Below, one piece after another: positions 16,705 through 24,707 of a DNA stretch of 64,000 nt (position 1 is the stretch's first letter; every line of letters starts with the position of its first letter). Origin of the DNA: Palsa-744 sp963734815 (lineage in GTDB: Bacteria > Actinomycetota > Thermoleophilia > Solirubrobacterales > Solirubrobacteraceae); contig CAVTIH010000001.1 of NCBI GenBank assembly GCA_963734815.1, positions 496,001-560,000 of the forward strand. Reading direction: 5' to 3'. The notes under the pieces are model-generated. The model had not been told where the DNA came from. It did not search any database and saw only the letters and a program-made list of their open reading frames with translations. The position numbers and the translations under genes are program-made.

Positions 16705-17568
16705 TCAGGCGTGTACGACGACGCCGCGAGTGACTGTCACCGCCGCTCCGTGTGCTGGTGTGAGCGTGATCTTCACCGTCAACGCCATGCGCCGGTGGTG
16801 GTGCAGCGCGGCCTTGCCCTTCGCGCTCAGGGGCACCGAGAAGGACACGCTGCCCGCCGTCAGGGACGAGCGCACCAGGCGCCCGACGCGCACCTGCCCG
16901 GAGTGCCCCGTCTTGGTCAGCGATGCGCTCGTGGCAAATAGGCCGACTTCCAGCCGCCCGCCCGAGCCGGCCTGCGATACCTTGATCGACCCGCGCACTG
17001 TTGATCCGTGCTGGCTGCTGGCGAGCTTCAGCGCCTTTGATCCTCCTTCAAAAAGCGAGCCGTGGCTGGGTTCGCTCGGCGTCGTGGGGGTGGTTGGCGT
17101 TGTGGTCGTCGGTGTGGTTGTGGTCGGCGTGGTGGGGGTTGTGCCGGTGGGGGCGCCTTCGACCACGATTTCGTATTTGGTGTATTCGGGCCACAGGGTC
17201 GAGCTTTCGAACTTGTAGGTCCCAGGCTGTTCGAACTTGCACTTGCCTTCCCAGCCTGTCATGGCGCTTGTAGGCACCCCGGTGCAGGCCGGCGCCGAGC
17301 CCGTCCATACAACGGTCGCCGCGGTGCTGGCTTTGTCGGTGAACGTGACTTCGCCGCCGGTGGTGATCGTGACCTTGCTCGCGGGCGACCCCGAGCCGGG
17401 TGTTGCCCAGCACGGCCAGTTGGCCTCGACGCAGTTCTCGTTGACTTCGAGCTTCGCTTCAGAAGGTGCGGCAGCGAGCGCGGGTAGCACCGCGACCGCC
17501 GCCCCTATCAATGCAGCGAGAGCGAGGAGCACAAGCAGGCGTGGTCTGACGAGGCTGAGCGGCTTCAT
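16705..17568 (-). CDS. Secreted cupredoxin-like protein, short paralogue
   Basis: 287 residues; the ATG overlaps the stop of the upstream paralogue (ATGA, 17565-17568), so the two are translationally coupled. A signal peptide covers residues 1-33 (hydrophobic core, ending PALAAAPS). Residues about 38-137 resemble a cupredoxin fold: GEVTFTDKA, VVWTGSAPACTGVP, EQPGTYKFESS and YEIVVEG. The usual copper ligands (His, Cys, His, Met in their normal spacing) are not present, so copper binding is doubtful. A Pro/Thr linker (TTTPTT repeats, about 140-165) leads to a C-terminal beta domain with LKLASSQHGSTVRGSIKVS and ALTVKITLTPAHG, shared with the upstream protein. Role is unknown. Confidence 0.8.
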   Translation of the reverse strand: MKPLSLVRPRLLVLLALAALIGAAVAVLPALAAAPSEAKLEVNENCVEANWPCWATPGSGSPASKVTITTGGEVTFTDKASTAATVVWTGSAPACTGVPTSAMTGWEGKCKFEQPGTYKFESSTLWPEYTKYEIVVEGAPTGTTPTTPTTTTPTTTTPTTPTTPSEPSHGSLFEGGSKALKLASSQHGSTVRGSIKVSQAGSGGRLEVGLFATSASLTKTGHSGQVRVGRLVRSSLTAGSVSFSVPLSAKGKAALHHHRRMALTVKITLTPAHGAAVTVTRGVVVHA

Positions 17569-19088
17569 CGTACGACCACGCTTCGAGTGAGGATCATAGC
17601 CGAGCCGTGTTTGGGTGTGAGCACGATCTTTACGGTCAGCGCCAGCTTATGATGAGTCTTGAGCGTGTGCTTTGCCTTCGTGCTCAGGGCCAGCGAGAAC
17701 GTGAGCTTGCCCGCGTGCAGAGAGGAGCGCAGGAACTTGCCGAGGGGAGCTGCGGCGCCTTTGGTGAGCAGCTCGATCTGAAGCTGGCCTTCAGAGCCGG
17801 CCGAGGACACGACCAGAGACCCGTGCACGACCGCGTCGTGCTGAGTAGACGTGAGCTTGAGTGACCCGAACAGTGGGCCGGGAGCCGGTTCGGTCTTTGG
17901 TTGACTAGAAGACGGTGAGCTGGAGGTTGTGGCCGTGGGGGGATTGCCGCCGGTAGGGGGCGGCGTTGGTGAGGGTTCTTTCGCTGGAGGTTCTTTGGTT
18001 GGTTCTTTGGTCGGAGGAGACGTCGTTTTGAAGCTGTGGTCGAGACCTTCGGCAGGTCCCTGGTTGTTTTTGGCGACAAGCCGGAAGTGGTATTCCGTGC
18101 CGAGGGTCAAGCCTTTGAGCGTGGCCGAGACACCCTGATTGCCTCCACTCGCCGAGACGGTCGCTTTTTCGGTCTTCTGACCGTAGCCGGTGCCGGTTCC
18201 GTATTCGAAGAAATATTCGGTCGCTTCGCCTCCGGGGTTGACCGTGCCCTTGAGCGTGGCTTCGGTTTCTTTGAGCCCTTCGGCGGCAAGCGTTGTAGCG
18301 CTCGGCGCGGTTACCGCATGAGTTGTGAACATCTTTTGCGTCGCGCCTGACACAGAGGTTTTCCCGGCTCCGTAGGTTGCCACCAGAAGGAAGTTGTAGG
18401 TCATGCCTGCCTCCAGGCCGCTGACTTGGGCCGACACCGGGTGGCTCGTGGAGTCGGCCGCGCTCAACGTGGCTGTGGGGGTCGACTGTTTACCGCTTAC
18501 ACCTGGGCCTTCATATTCGAAGTGGTATTCGACGGTGTTTCCTTCGGGGTTGATGCTGCCGTTGAGCATCGCTTCCGTTTGGGTTTCGCCGCTCGCGGAG
18601 GTCGTCGTGTCCGTGGGCGTACCTGCGACTACGATTTCGTATTTGGTGTAGTTGGCGTTGCCGTATGGGGTGTTTTCGTTATCAAAGAGGGTCGCGCTTT
18701 CGAACTTGTACGTCCCCGGCTGGTTGAATTCGCATTTGCCTTCCCAGCCGGTCATTTCGGTTGTAGGCACACCCGTGCAGGTTGGCGCACTGCTCGTCCA
18801 TACAACGGCCGCCTTGGTGCTCGCGTCGTGGTCGGCGAACTTGACTTCGCCGCCATCGGCGATGTTGACCTTGAGCGCGGGTTGCGGTCTCGACGCCGAC
18901 CCTTCCGTGGTCCAGCACGGCCAGTCGGGATCGACACAGTTTTGGTTGACTTCGAGCTGCTTCACTTCGGTTGGGCTGGCAGTCGCGAGCGCAGGCACAA
19001 CCGCGACGGCGGCTACGAGCACAGCCGCTCCGAGCACGGCCGCCCGGAGCACGGCCGCTACGGGTAGATAACGCTTACGCAGCTTCAC
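17565..19088 (-). CDS. Secreted cupredoxin-like protein with fibronectin-III-like repeats
   Basis: 507 residues from the GTG at 19088, preceded by GAGGTGG; a TTG at 19157 would add an unlikely charged leader. Hydrophobic residues 7-35 form a signal peptide. Residues about 45-160 match the cupredoxin-like domain of the downstream paralogue (VVWTSSAPTCTGVP, NQPGTYKFESA, YTKYEIVVAG), again without copper ligands. Two fibronectin-III-like repeats follow, with the typical Thermoleophilia patterns AMLNGSINPEGNTVEYHFEY and TLKGTVNPGGEATEYFFEYG. A Pro/Ser/Lys-rich linker near 375-420 connects to the C-terminal beta domain. Probably cell-surface or extracellular; function not known. The pair arose by duplication with gain or loss of the fibronectin part. 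Confidence 0.82.
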   Translation of the reverse strand: MKLRKRYLPVAAVLRAAVLGAAVLVAAVAVVPALATASPTEVKQLEVNQNCVDPDWPCWTTEGSASRPQPALKVNIADGGEVKFADHDASTKAAVVWTSSAPTCTGVPTTEMTGWEGKCEFNQPGTYKFESATLFDNENTPYGNANYTKYEIVVAGTPTDTTTSASGETQTEAMLNGSINPEGNTVEYHFEYEGPGVSGKQSTPTATLSAADSTSHPVSAQVSGLEAGMTYNFLLVATYGAGKTSVSGATQKMFTTHAVTAPSATTLAAEGLKETEATLKGTVNPGGEATEYFFEYGTGTGYGQKTEKATVSASGGNQGVSATLKGLTLGTEYHFRLVAKNNQGPAEGLDHSFKTTSPPTKEPTKEPPAKEPSPTPPPTGGNPPTATTSSSPSSSQPKTEPAPGPLFGSLKLTSTQHDAVVHGSLVVSSAGSEGQLQIELLTKGAAAPLGKFLRSSLHAGKLTFSLALSTKAKHTLKTHHKLALTVKIVLTPKHGSAMILTRSVVVR

Positions 19089-19404
19089 AATCTCAGCCCA
19101 CCTCTCGATCGAGTACCCATGTCGGTCCCGCGTGCTCGTCGATGCACGCTCTAACAACCCAAGACTCCGACCCGGCGCGATCCTTCCCGGCAGCTCCTCT
19201 CGGCGCCTCCCGCGGCGCAGCCTCCAGCGATTGAGGCGTGACCGTGATCGCCTTCGGCGCTACAGTCGCGCCTGCGCCGGACTCGCCCATATCGGCCTCT
19301 CCTGGGCCGGATTCGTCCGATTTCACGGACGCTTCTGCGCGAAGCTCGACAGTCCGCGGGAATGAGACGCTGCCCAGTGGAGTCTTGTCTAGTAGAGGAA
19401 CACC
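19089..19404. other. Intergenic region between divergent genes
   Basis: 316 bases separating the leftward cupredoxin-like gene and the rightward anti-sigma-like gene. It must carry both promoters. I see no convincing -35/-10 pair, no strong hairpin and no protein-like frame in it. Confidence 0.5.
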
Positions 19405-20112
19405 ATGACTGAGACGCCCCATATCGAGGACGAGCAGCGGCGCATCGCCGAGCTGTTGCGCTCCTTCGACGCGCCAGCGCCGGAGTCGCTGCACCGGCGG
19501 ATCGAGTCGTTGGTGGCCTCACATCAGAGTCGGTTTGCGCCGCGCTCTCCCCGTCGAGGCTTGGGTCGGTTCTCCGCATTGGGCCTCGCCAGCGCTGGTG
19601 CGGTGGCAACCGCAGTTGTGGTGGTTGTGATCGCAGTCGGCTTGGGCGGTGGTGGCAGCGCGCCCACCGTCAGCTTCGGCCAGGCGGCGGCGTCAACCCT
19701 GCGTGCGGCGACGCTCCCCGCGCCGCCAGAGAGCCAGGCGCACCACGCGCAGCTAGCCGTCGCCGTCGACGGCGTGCCGTTCCCCTACTGGAGCGAGCGC
19801 TTCGGCTGGCGCAGCACGGGGTCGCGCACCGATCGCGTTGACGGCCGCCTGGTCACGACGGTCTTCTACGGCGACTCAAGTGGCCGACGGATCGGCTATG
19901 CGATCCTCGCTGGCACCCCCGCTCCCAGGGTCGGCGGTGGGGTGATCGCCTGGCGCGGGGGAGTGTCCTACAGGCTGCTCAGCGAGAACGGTGCTGCGGT
20001 CGTGACATGGCTGCGTGACGGCCACCTGTGCGTGGTATCCGGCCGCGGCGTCTCCAGCGCCACGCTGCTAGGGCTGGCAAGCTGGAGCGATCACGACGCG
20101 ACCGCCTCCTGA
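19405..20112 (+). CDS. Anti-sigma-factor-like single-pass membrane protein
   Basis: 235 residues; AGAGGAA precedes the ATG. An acidic, helical N-terminal segment of about 50 residues (EDEQRRIAELLRSFDAPAPESLHRRIESLV) is followed by a basic patch, one membrane helix at about 57-82 (ALGLASAGAVATAVVVVVIAVGL) and an extracytoplasmic part of 150 residues ending GLASWSDHD. This layout is that of membrane anti-sigma factors or mycofactocin-style regulators in actinobacteria, but the zinc HxxxCxxC motif is absent and no sigma factor gene is adjacent. The outer domain contains VVTWLRDGHLCVVSGRGVSS. It may sense an envelope signal. Assignment is tentative. Confidence 0.6.
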   Translation: MTETPHIEDEQRRIAELLRSFDAPAPESLHRRIESLVASHQSRFAPRSPRRGLGRFSALGLASAGAVATAVVVVVIAVGLGGGGSAPTVSFGQAAASTLRAATLPAPPESQAHHAQLAVAVDGVPFPYWSERFGWRSTGSRTDRVDGRLVTTVFYGDSSGRRIGYAILAGTPAPRVGGGVIAWRGGVSYRLLSENGAAVVTWLRDGHLCVVSGRGVSSATLLGLASWSDHDATAS

Positions 20113-20248
20113 GCACGCACGACCGCCGGTCTGACGGCGGCGAGGAGGAGCACCGGCACGCCGTTGTTCGGGAAGGTTCGCGGTGTGGCGGTGTCTATAG
20201 GTAGAGATGACAGTCACGCGCCCGAGCATCCCGACATTTGGAGGAACC

Positions 20249-20704
20249 ATGAAGCGAACCTATGTTTTCTTGGCCGTCGCCTTGGCGAGCGCGGCAAGCG
20301 CGGCGACGGTCGCCAGTGCACAGAGCAACCGTCCGGCCGCCCGGTCGAGCCGCACTGCCACGGTGCAGCTACGCCACACGAGCCTCGGCAGCATCCTCGT
20401 CAGCAGCTCGGGTCGCACGCTGTACGAGTTCACGCGCGATCACGGCAACAAAAACAGTTGCGCGGCGGTCAGCGGGTGCTCATCAGTATGGCCGTCGCTG
20501 AAGGCAAGCGGTCGCCCGACGGCTGGCTCGGGCGTCAAGGCTTCGCTGCTGTCCACAACCAGCGGCAATCAGGTGACTTATGCCGGTCATCCGCTCTACA
20601 CCTACAGTGGCGATAGCGGTCCAGGGAAGACTTCATACGTTGGCGCCAAATCGTTCGGCGGCACGTGGTATGCGATCAATGCCTCTGGAGGCACGGTCAA
20701 GTAG
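20249..20704 (+). CDS. Secreted COG4315-type repeat protein
   Basis: 151 residues from the ATG at 20249, preceded by GGAGG; an earlier in-frame ATG at 20207 is unlikely. Signal peptide at 1-24 (YVFLAVALASAASAATVASA). The mature part has two units of the secreted repeat known as COG4315: SLGSILVSSSGRTLYEFTRDHG with CAAVSGCSSVWPSL, then VTYAGHPLYTYSGDSGPG. The pattern G-x-x-L-x-x-x-x-G-x-T-L-Y is diagnostic. Function of this family is unsettled; some members are annotated as lipoproteins with a YxxxD motif. Two relatives lie within 3 kb (22178 and 22839). Confidence 0.87.
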   Translation: MKRTYVFLAVALASAASAATVASAQSNRPAARSSRTATVQLRHTSLGSILVSSSGRTLYEFTRDHGNKNSCAAVSGCSSVWPSLKASGRPTAGSGVKASLLSTTSGNQVTYAGHPLYTYSGDSGPGKTSYVGAKSFGGTWYAINASGGTVK

Positions 20705-20761
20705 CCCTGGCGCTGAGCTTCCCGGCGCCGATCTGCCTGCAATCGCCGGCGCGGCGTGGAG

Positions 20762-21214
20762 CTACGCTTCGAGAGGCCCAGGAAGGCGGGGCAGGCCGTC
20801 ATCGGGAATTGGCTCCCAAACGGCGGCGCTGGCAACATGCAGGCGACCCATCGGCCGTACCCCGGGGTCGCCGTCGAACGATCCCATGCGAACGTTGATG
20901 GTCTCCGGGTTCTCCGGATGCTGTCCGAACAGCGCTGAACCGCACGTGCCGCAGAATGCCTTGTCGGCTCCGTCACCCGCGTTCCAGCGCCGGATGTGAT
21001 CCTCGCCACTGACGATTCGGAAGGCCCCGGCGTTGGCGATAGCCGATGGCGAGGCGGCGGTGCCCGTTCGTCGTTGACAGCGGGTGCAATGGCAGTATCC
21101 GGCGCGGAGCGGCGGCTCTGTGATCTCAAAGCGCACCGCGCCACAGTTGCAGCCGCCAGTTAGAGGCAAAGACGACTCAAGCACAGAGCCGATCATAGCG
21201 CCATCGAACAGCAC
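20762..21214 (-). CDS. GFA/CENP-V-type zinc protein
   Basis: 150 residues from a GTG at 21214; an ATG six codons later (21196) is an equally good start as neither has a clear ribosome site. The fold is that of the GFA (glutathione-dependent formaldehyde-activating enzyme-like) family: TGGCNCGAVRFEI, AGYCHCTRCQRRTGTAAS and DKAFCGTCGSALFG, giving the seven cysteines expected for the two zinc sites. In the founding member glutathione binds and reacts with formaldehyde, but most homologues have no proven reaction, and actinobacteria generally use mycothiol. It stands alone between unrelated genes. Confidence 0.88.
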   Translation of the reverse strand: MLFDGAMIGSVLESSLPLTGGCNCGAVRFEITEPPLRAGYCHCTRCQRRTGTAASPSAIANAGAFRIVSGEDHIRRWNAGDGADKAFCGTCGSALFGQHPENPETINVRMGSFDGDPGVRPMGRLHVASAAVWEPIPDDGLPRLPGPLEA

Positions 21215-21268
21215 CCGGTCGGACGCCGGTCGCTCCTTTGCCGCCCTATTCCGGCCACCCGGGCGCAG

Positions 21269-21565
21269 TCAGCCTCCTAGCGCGAGCGCGAGATGTACAA
21301 CGGTGGAGATCGCGTATCCGAGGCCGAGTAGGTGGCGAAACCAGTTGACGCCGTGTATTAGCTCCTCGTAAGCCCATAGGCCGAATGCCAGGAAGGAGAT
21401 TGCGGCGAGATAGGCGTGGCCGGGGTCATGCGTGCGGGCAGCCGCGGCGCCGGCGAGGAACGCGATGATGAGTGGCGCGTTGGGGAACTGCACGATCGGG
21501 AATGCCCTGGGCCATCCGAGCTGGGTCAGACGCTTGAACCCCTGCCACAGACCGCGCGGGCTCAA
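21269..21565 (-). CDS. Small membrane protein of unknown function
   Basis: 98 residues if started at the TTG at 21565; the open frame reaches 21670, but that would overlap the upstream lipoprotein gene by 80 bases. Three hydrophobic segments are visible: PNAPLIIAFLAGAAAA, YLAAISFLAFGLWAYEELI and HLLGLGYAISTVVHLALALGG. Conserved-looking polar residues (His-Asp near the first loop, Asn-Trp-Phe-Arg-His in the second) suggest a specific role, but I recognise no family. The start is uncertain because no ribosome site is obvious. Confidence 0.55.
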   Translation of the reverse strand: MSPRGLWQGFKRLTQLGWPRAFPIVQFPNAPLIIAFLAGAAAARTHDPGHAYLAAISFLAFGLWAYEELIHGVNWFRHLLGLGYAISTVVHLALALGG

Positions 21566-21590
21566 ACGTCGTGGCGGGTGAGTGGCACGT

Positions 21591-22166
21591 CTAGCGGCCG
21601 TTGGGAGACGGTGCGATCTCACCGCGGCCTGCCTGTTGGAGGTCTGCCCGCAGCGGCGCGTCGGCGGCACGGGCGAGGACGGTCAGGCCGATGCGCCAGC
21701 GGATGATCGCCGCGCGCTGAGCTGCCTGCGTGTTGGGCAGGTTGGTGAGTTCGTCGTCGGCGAGGCCGGCGACGAGCGCGCTCAGGTAGGCGTCCTCGAA
21801 CACGTAGGTGTTGGCGTAGGGAGCGTTCAGAGCGCGTAGCTGGGCGGTCGGCGGATCGACCGCTGCGATATCGACCGCGTAGGCGGCAAACCGCTGCTCT
21901 AGCTGGCCCATGCGCCGGGCGGCCTCGCCGGGCGTGATGCGCCGGTCGTGGAATGCCTCGAGGATCGGGTCGGCGCCACCGAGGAGCTTGTTGACCGCGA
22001 GCCTGATTGGCTCGACCTCGCCCATATAGCGCTCGATCGCTGCCCGTTGCGTGCTGGCCGCCGACCCGGTTTGGCTGCCGCACCCGACGAGCGCAACCAT
22101 GCACAAGCAACCGGCGGCCAGTGCGCGGGGGCGGCGCGTCACACCCACACGCGCTGCGCCGCGCAT
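21591..22166 (-). CDS. Lipoprotein of unknown function
   Basis: 191 residues. The N-terminus is basic (MRGAARVGVTRRPR), then a hydrophobic core and a lipobox LVGCGS with the lipid-anchored Cys near residue 29. The mature part is predicted mostly helical (AAIERYMGEVEPIRLAVNKLLGGADPILEAF, AARRMGQLEQRFAAYAVDIAAV), like small helical-bundle lipoproteins of actinobacteria. No catalytic motif. It lies 11 bases downstream of nothing obvious: its upstream neighbour on the opposite side (22178) ends rightward of it on the same strand, so the two may share a transcript. Confidence 0.75.
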   Translation of the reverse strand: MRGAARVGVTRRPRALAAGCLCMVALVGCGSQTGSAASTQRAAIERYMGEVEPIRLAVNKLLGGADPILEAFHDRRITPGEAARRMGQLEQRFAAYAVDIAAVDPPTAQLRALNAPYANTYVFEDAYLSALVAGLADDELTNLPNTQAAQRAAIIRWRIGLTVLARAADAPLRADLQQAGRGEIAPSPNGR

Positions 22167-22177
22167 CCGTGGGAGGC

Positions 22178-22738
22178 TCAGTAGCCGTAGCCGCCGCTTG
22201 AGCCACTACCGCTGGATTTTTCCGATTCCGATGAGTTGCCTGTGCTTGACGGGGCGCTGCTGGAGCTGGTTGTGATGACGCTCCAGGTGCCTACGTCTTT
22301 GATGCCCTGCCCATTGGTTTCACCGGCCTGCCTGTCCTGTGCGAACGTGTAGAGCGGCGTGCCCTTGTATGTGACCTGCACGGTCCCTTCGGGGCGCTTG
22401 ACGGTGCCGAGCGAGACGCCTTCGCCGCTGGGAGCGCCGCTGGATGGCGCAATCAGCGGGTGCCACACCCCCAGGCAGGCCGTGCTGGTGCAGATGAACT
22501 TGCCGCCCTGCTCGCCACTGAGGTGATACAGCGTCATCCCCTGACTGTCCACCAGGATCGTACCGAGCGAGCTGGAGGCTGTCTTCACAGCGACAGCACT
22601 TGACGAGCTGCTGCTCTGCGTGGCGGGCTGTGTGCTGGCGGCCGAGCTGGTCGTGTTGCTGGATGAGCTGCTGCCGCAGGCGGCAAGCAGCAGCGATGCG
22701 GCGAGTGCCGGGATGGACAGCTTCAGTAGATGGCGCAT
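22178..22738 (-). CDS. COG4315-type secreted-repeat lipoprotein
   Basis: 186 residues from the ATG at 22738 with AGGAG seven to eight bases upstream. Signal peptide with lipobox LLAACGSSSS (Cys20). A Ser/Thr-rich linker (about 21-55) leads to two COG4315 units: SLGTILVDSQGMTLYHLSGE with CTSTACLGVWHPL, and VQVTYKGTPLYTFAQDRQAGE followed by GTWSVITTSSS. The C-terminal tail is Ser/Gly-rich and ends GSSGGYGY. Related in sequence to the proteins at 20249 and 22839 and probably displayed on the cell surface. Function of the family is unsettled. Confidence 0.87.
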   Translation of the reverse strand: MRHLLKLSIPALAASLLLAACGSSSSSNTTSSAASTQPATQSSSSSSAVAVKTASSSLGTILVDSQGMTLYHLSGEQGGKFICTSTACLGVWHPLIAPSSGAPSGEGVSLGTVKRPEGTVQVTYKGTPLYTFAQDRQAGETNGQGIKDVGTWSVITTSSSSAPSSTGNSSESEKSSGSGSSGGYGY

Positions 22739-22838
22739 GTGTTTACTCCTATGGGTAAATCGGGGACACGCCTGTCGCGTGAGCCTCCTGTACTTAGGGA
22801 GACTCCGCGCAGGCGTATTCCCTTCCGGAGTGACGGTC

Positions 22839-23200
22839 TCAGCCTGTCGTGATGACCTTGCCGGACGGTGCGATGACATACCAATGTCCGCCGTTGGCTT
22901 CGATCGCCTGTCCGTTGTCCTGGCCGGCCGATCCGTCGGCTGCGTAGGTGTAAAGCTGCCAGCCCGCGTACGTGACGACACTGCCGCCTTCGGGGTCGGA
23001 GTCGCTGCCGAGCAGTGAAGCCCTCAGAGGAGAGGATCCCGCGGGGGTTTCACCGCTCGTGAGCTTCAAGGGCGGCCACACCGCCGCGCACGAGGACACG
23101 CATGTGACCTTGGCGTGCTGGTCGGGCGCGAAGGTATAGAGCGTGTGGCCTTCTGAGCTCACGAGCACCGCCCCCACGGTCGACAGGGTGCACAGCTCCG
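22839..23200 (-). pseudogene. 5'-truncated COG4315 gene
   Basis: The region encodes the two repeat units of a COG4315 protein (STVGAVLVSSEGHTLYTFAPD with CVSSCAAVWPPL; VVTYAGWQLYTYAADGSAGQ and GGHWYVIAP) but has no signal peptide. Upstream of codon Thr-Glu-Leu-Cys, near 23200, homology to the family stops. The open frame continues to an ATG at 23273, but those extra 25 codons are antisense to a SnoaL-like coding segment (see next entry). The relatives at 20249 and 22178 both have a signal peptide here, so the 5' end was lost. If translated from 23273 it would be a cytoplasmic protein. Confidence 0.7.
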
Positions 23201-23202
23201 TC

Positions 23203-23394
23203 AGTGGTACGCACACTGGGCCGTTCATGGGCATGCCACCGACTGAGAGGGCGTTCAGTGATGTCCACCACATCTACATCTTCACTTTCAGCGACGGCAA
23301 GATCGTGGAGTACCGAGCCGTCAGGGACGACATCTCACTGATGCGCCAACTCGGCGCGATCTCCGACCCATCAGCAGCGGGACAGACTTCCTGA
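23203..23394 (+). pseudogene. 3' remnant of a SnoaL-like ester cyclase gene
   Basis: Translating from 23203 gives SGTHTGPFMGMPPTERAFSD, then VHHIYIFTFSDGKIVEYRAV and RDDISLMRQLGAISDP before the stop at 23394. This matches the C-terminal half of SnoaL-like polyketide or ester cyclases, where a GTH-x-G-x-F-x-G-x-P-P-T motif precedes a strand with DGKI-x-E and an RDD-x-x-L-x-x-Q-L-G ending. About the first 60-70 residues of a normal family member are missing. The remnant abuts, head to head, the truncated gene at 22839-23200, as expected if one deletion removed the promoter region and both 5' ends of a divergent gene pair. Confidence 0.7.
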
Positions 23395-23399
23395 GGTGA

Positions 23400-24605
23400 C
23401 TATGCATTGAGTCCGGTTGGCTTCTCCCAGCTCACGCGCGCGGCGCGATAGGCCTCAAGCAGCGCTTCGACATGTCGCGTGGGGGAGAACCGTGTGGCCA
23501 CCATCTCCCTGCCGGCCGCGCCGATTGCCCGCTGGCGCCGCGGATCGGCGAGCAGCGCAGCGAGTGCCCGTGCGAGACCCCGCACATCGCCGGGCCGGAC
23601 GCCCACACCGGTCACGCCGTCCTCCAACCAGTCAGAGATTCCCCCGGTGAGGCTGGCGACCACCGGCCGGCCCGCGGCGAGCGCCTCGATCCCAACCAGC
23701 CCAAATGGCTCGGGCCACAGCGATGGGATCGCCACGACCGACGTGCTCGCCAGCTCCCGCCCCAGCTGTTCGGGGTCCAGCCAACCGCGGAAGCGCACGC
23801 GCCGCTCCACCCCCACCCGCCGCGCGAGCTTACCCATCGCCGTCAGCTGCATGCCGTCGCCGCAGACGACCAGCTCGGCGTCCACTGTGCGCATGGCGCG
23901 GATCAACACGCCGAGGCCCTTCGGCTTCACCACCCTGCCCGCGAACAGCACGCGCCGCTGCGCGCTGTCCTGCGCGCCCCCCCGCGGCGGGTGCGGCGCC
24001 AGCGTGACGAACAGCGGGATCACCGCTCGGCGGGTTACGCCGTTGACCGCGAGGTGGCGCTCCACGGCATTCGAGTAGGCCACCGCGAGGTCGGCGCCGC
24101 GCAGGGCTTCGAGCGCGCGGGTGGTCTGCCGGTAGGAGGCCGGCAGCGGCCGCGGGTTGCGCACGTGCGCGCAGCCGCGCAGCGCGAGATTGGGGACACA
24201 GCCCGGCCCGTGGGCTCGTGTGCACTCCTGGCCGGGGCGGAAGTAGTGCACGCCGGCGGTGCACGCTGTGTACCCGTGGGCGCTGACCACCACCGGCGCT
24301 TTGATTCGCAGGGCCGCCACCGCCTCCGGGTCGTCGAGCTGGTGAAGGTGGATCACGTCGGGACTCGCCGACGCCGCGGTGCCGAGCCGCGCGTCGATCG
24401 GGACGTGCGCCTTGAAGAGCTCCGTGCTGTGGTGCACCGTCACGCCGGGCACGTGCAGGTCCGGGTCGACTTTCGCCGCCACCACCGTCACCCGCAGACC
24501 CTGCTCGGCGAGCAGCCGTGCGCTCGTCTGGACGTGAGCCGCGACGCCACCGTTGCGCCCCCACAGCGGGGTGCCCAACAGCACCGAGCGTGGGGAGGCG
24601 GGCAT
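23400..24605 (-). CDS. GT4-family glycosyltransferase
   Basis: 401 residues from the ATG at 24605; the open frame upstream overlaps the divergent sulfotransferase gene and is not needed. The GT-B fold begins VLLGTPLWGRNGGVAAHVQTSARLL; the donor domain has VLFAGRVVKPKGLGVLIRAM, AELVVCGDG and SLWPEPFGLVGIEALAAGRPVVASLTGGI with the E-x7-E signature of GT4 near 325-350. A cluster of cysteines in the acceptor domain (TACTAGVHYFRPGQECTRAHGPGCVPNLALRGC) is typical of a GT4 subgroup in which it forms a structural insert. It diverges from the sulfotransferase/PIG-L pair, with the shared 19-base motif between them, and probably builds the same glycan. Confidence 0.9.
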   Translation of the reverse strand: MPASPRSVLLGTPLWGRNGGVAAHVQTSARLLAEQGLRVTVVAAKVDPDLHVPGVTVHHSTELFKAHVPIDARLGTAASASPDVIHLHQLDDPEAVAALRIKAPVVVSAHGYTACTAGVHYFRPGQECTRAHGPGCVPNLALRGCAHVRNPRPLPASYRQTTRALEALRGADLAVAYSNAVERHLAVNGVTRRAVIPLFVTLAPHPPRGGAQDSAQRRVLFAGRVVKPKGLGVLIRAMRTVDAELVVCGDGMQLTAMGKLARRVGVERRVRFRGWLDPEQLGRELASTSVVAIPSLWPEPFGLVGIEALAAGRPVVASLTGGISDWLEDGVTGVGVRPGDVRGLARALAALLADPRRQRAIGAAGREMVATRFSPTRHVEALLEAYRAARVSWEKPTGLNA

Positions 24606-24645
24606 CGCGGCGGATGATATCCCCGGCAAGCCGTGGGGTGACGTA

Positions 24646-24664
24646 GATGTGTCTTTTGTGTGAA
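24646..24664. promoter_or_regulatory. Shared 19-base motif in divergent promoter region (site 2)
   Basis: GATGTGTCTTTTGTGTGAA lies 41 bases before the leftward GT4 start and 44 bases before the rightward sulfotransferase start. It matches site 1 (3361-3379) at 16 of 19 positions without gaps, and the seven leading and six trailing bases are identical. Likely an operator or shared promoter element. Confidence 0.45.
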
Positions 24665-24707
24665 TCCGCCGGGGCCGGCGAGCGGCGTGCGAGAGAATGC
24701 CGGCGCG

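Noticed and set aside
17565..19157. Longer form of the cupredoxin/fibronectin protein starting at a TTG at 19157
   Set aside because: It would put a charged 23-residue leader before the signal peptide; the GTG at 19088 with GAGGTGG fits better.
23143..23394. Complete small gene starting at 23143
   Set aside because: Its first 20 codons are antisense to the COG4315 remnant and carry no similarity; only the part from 23203 is SnoaL-like, so it is a remnant.
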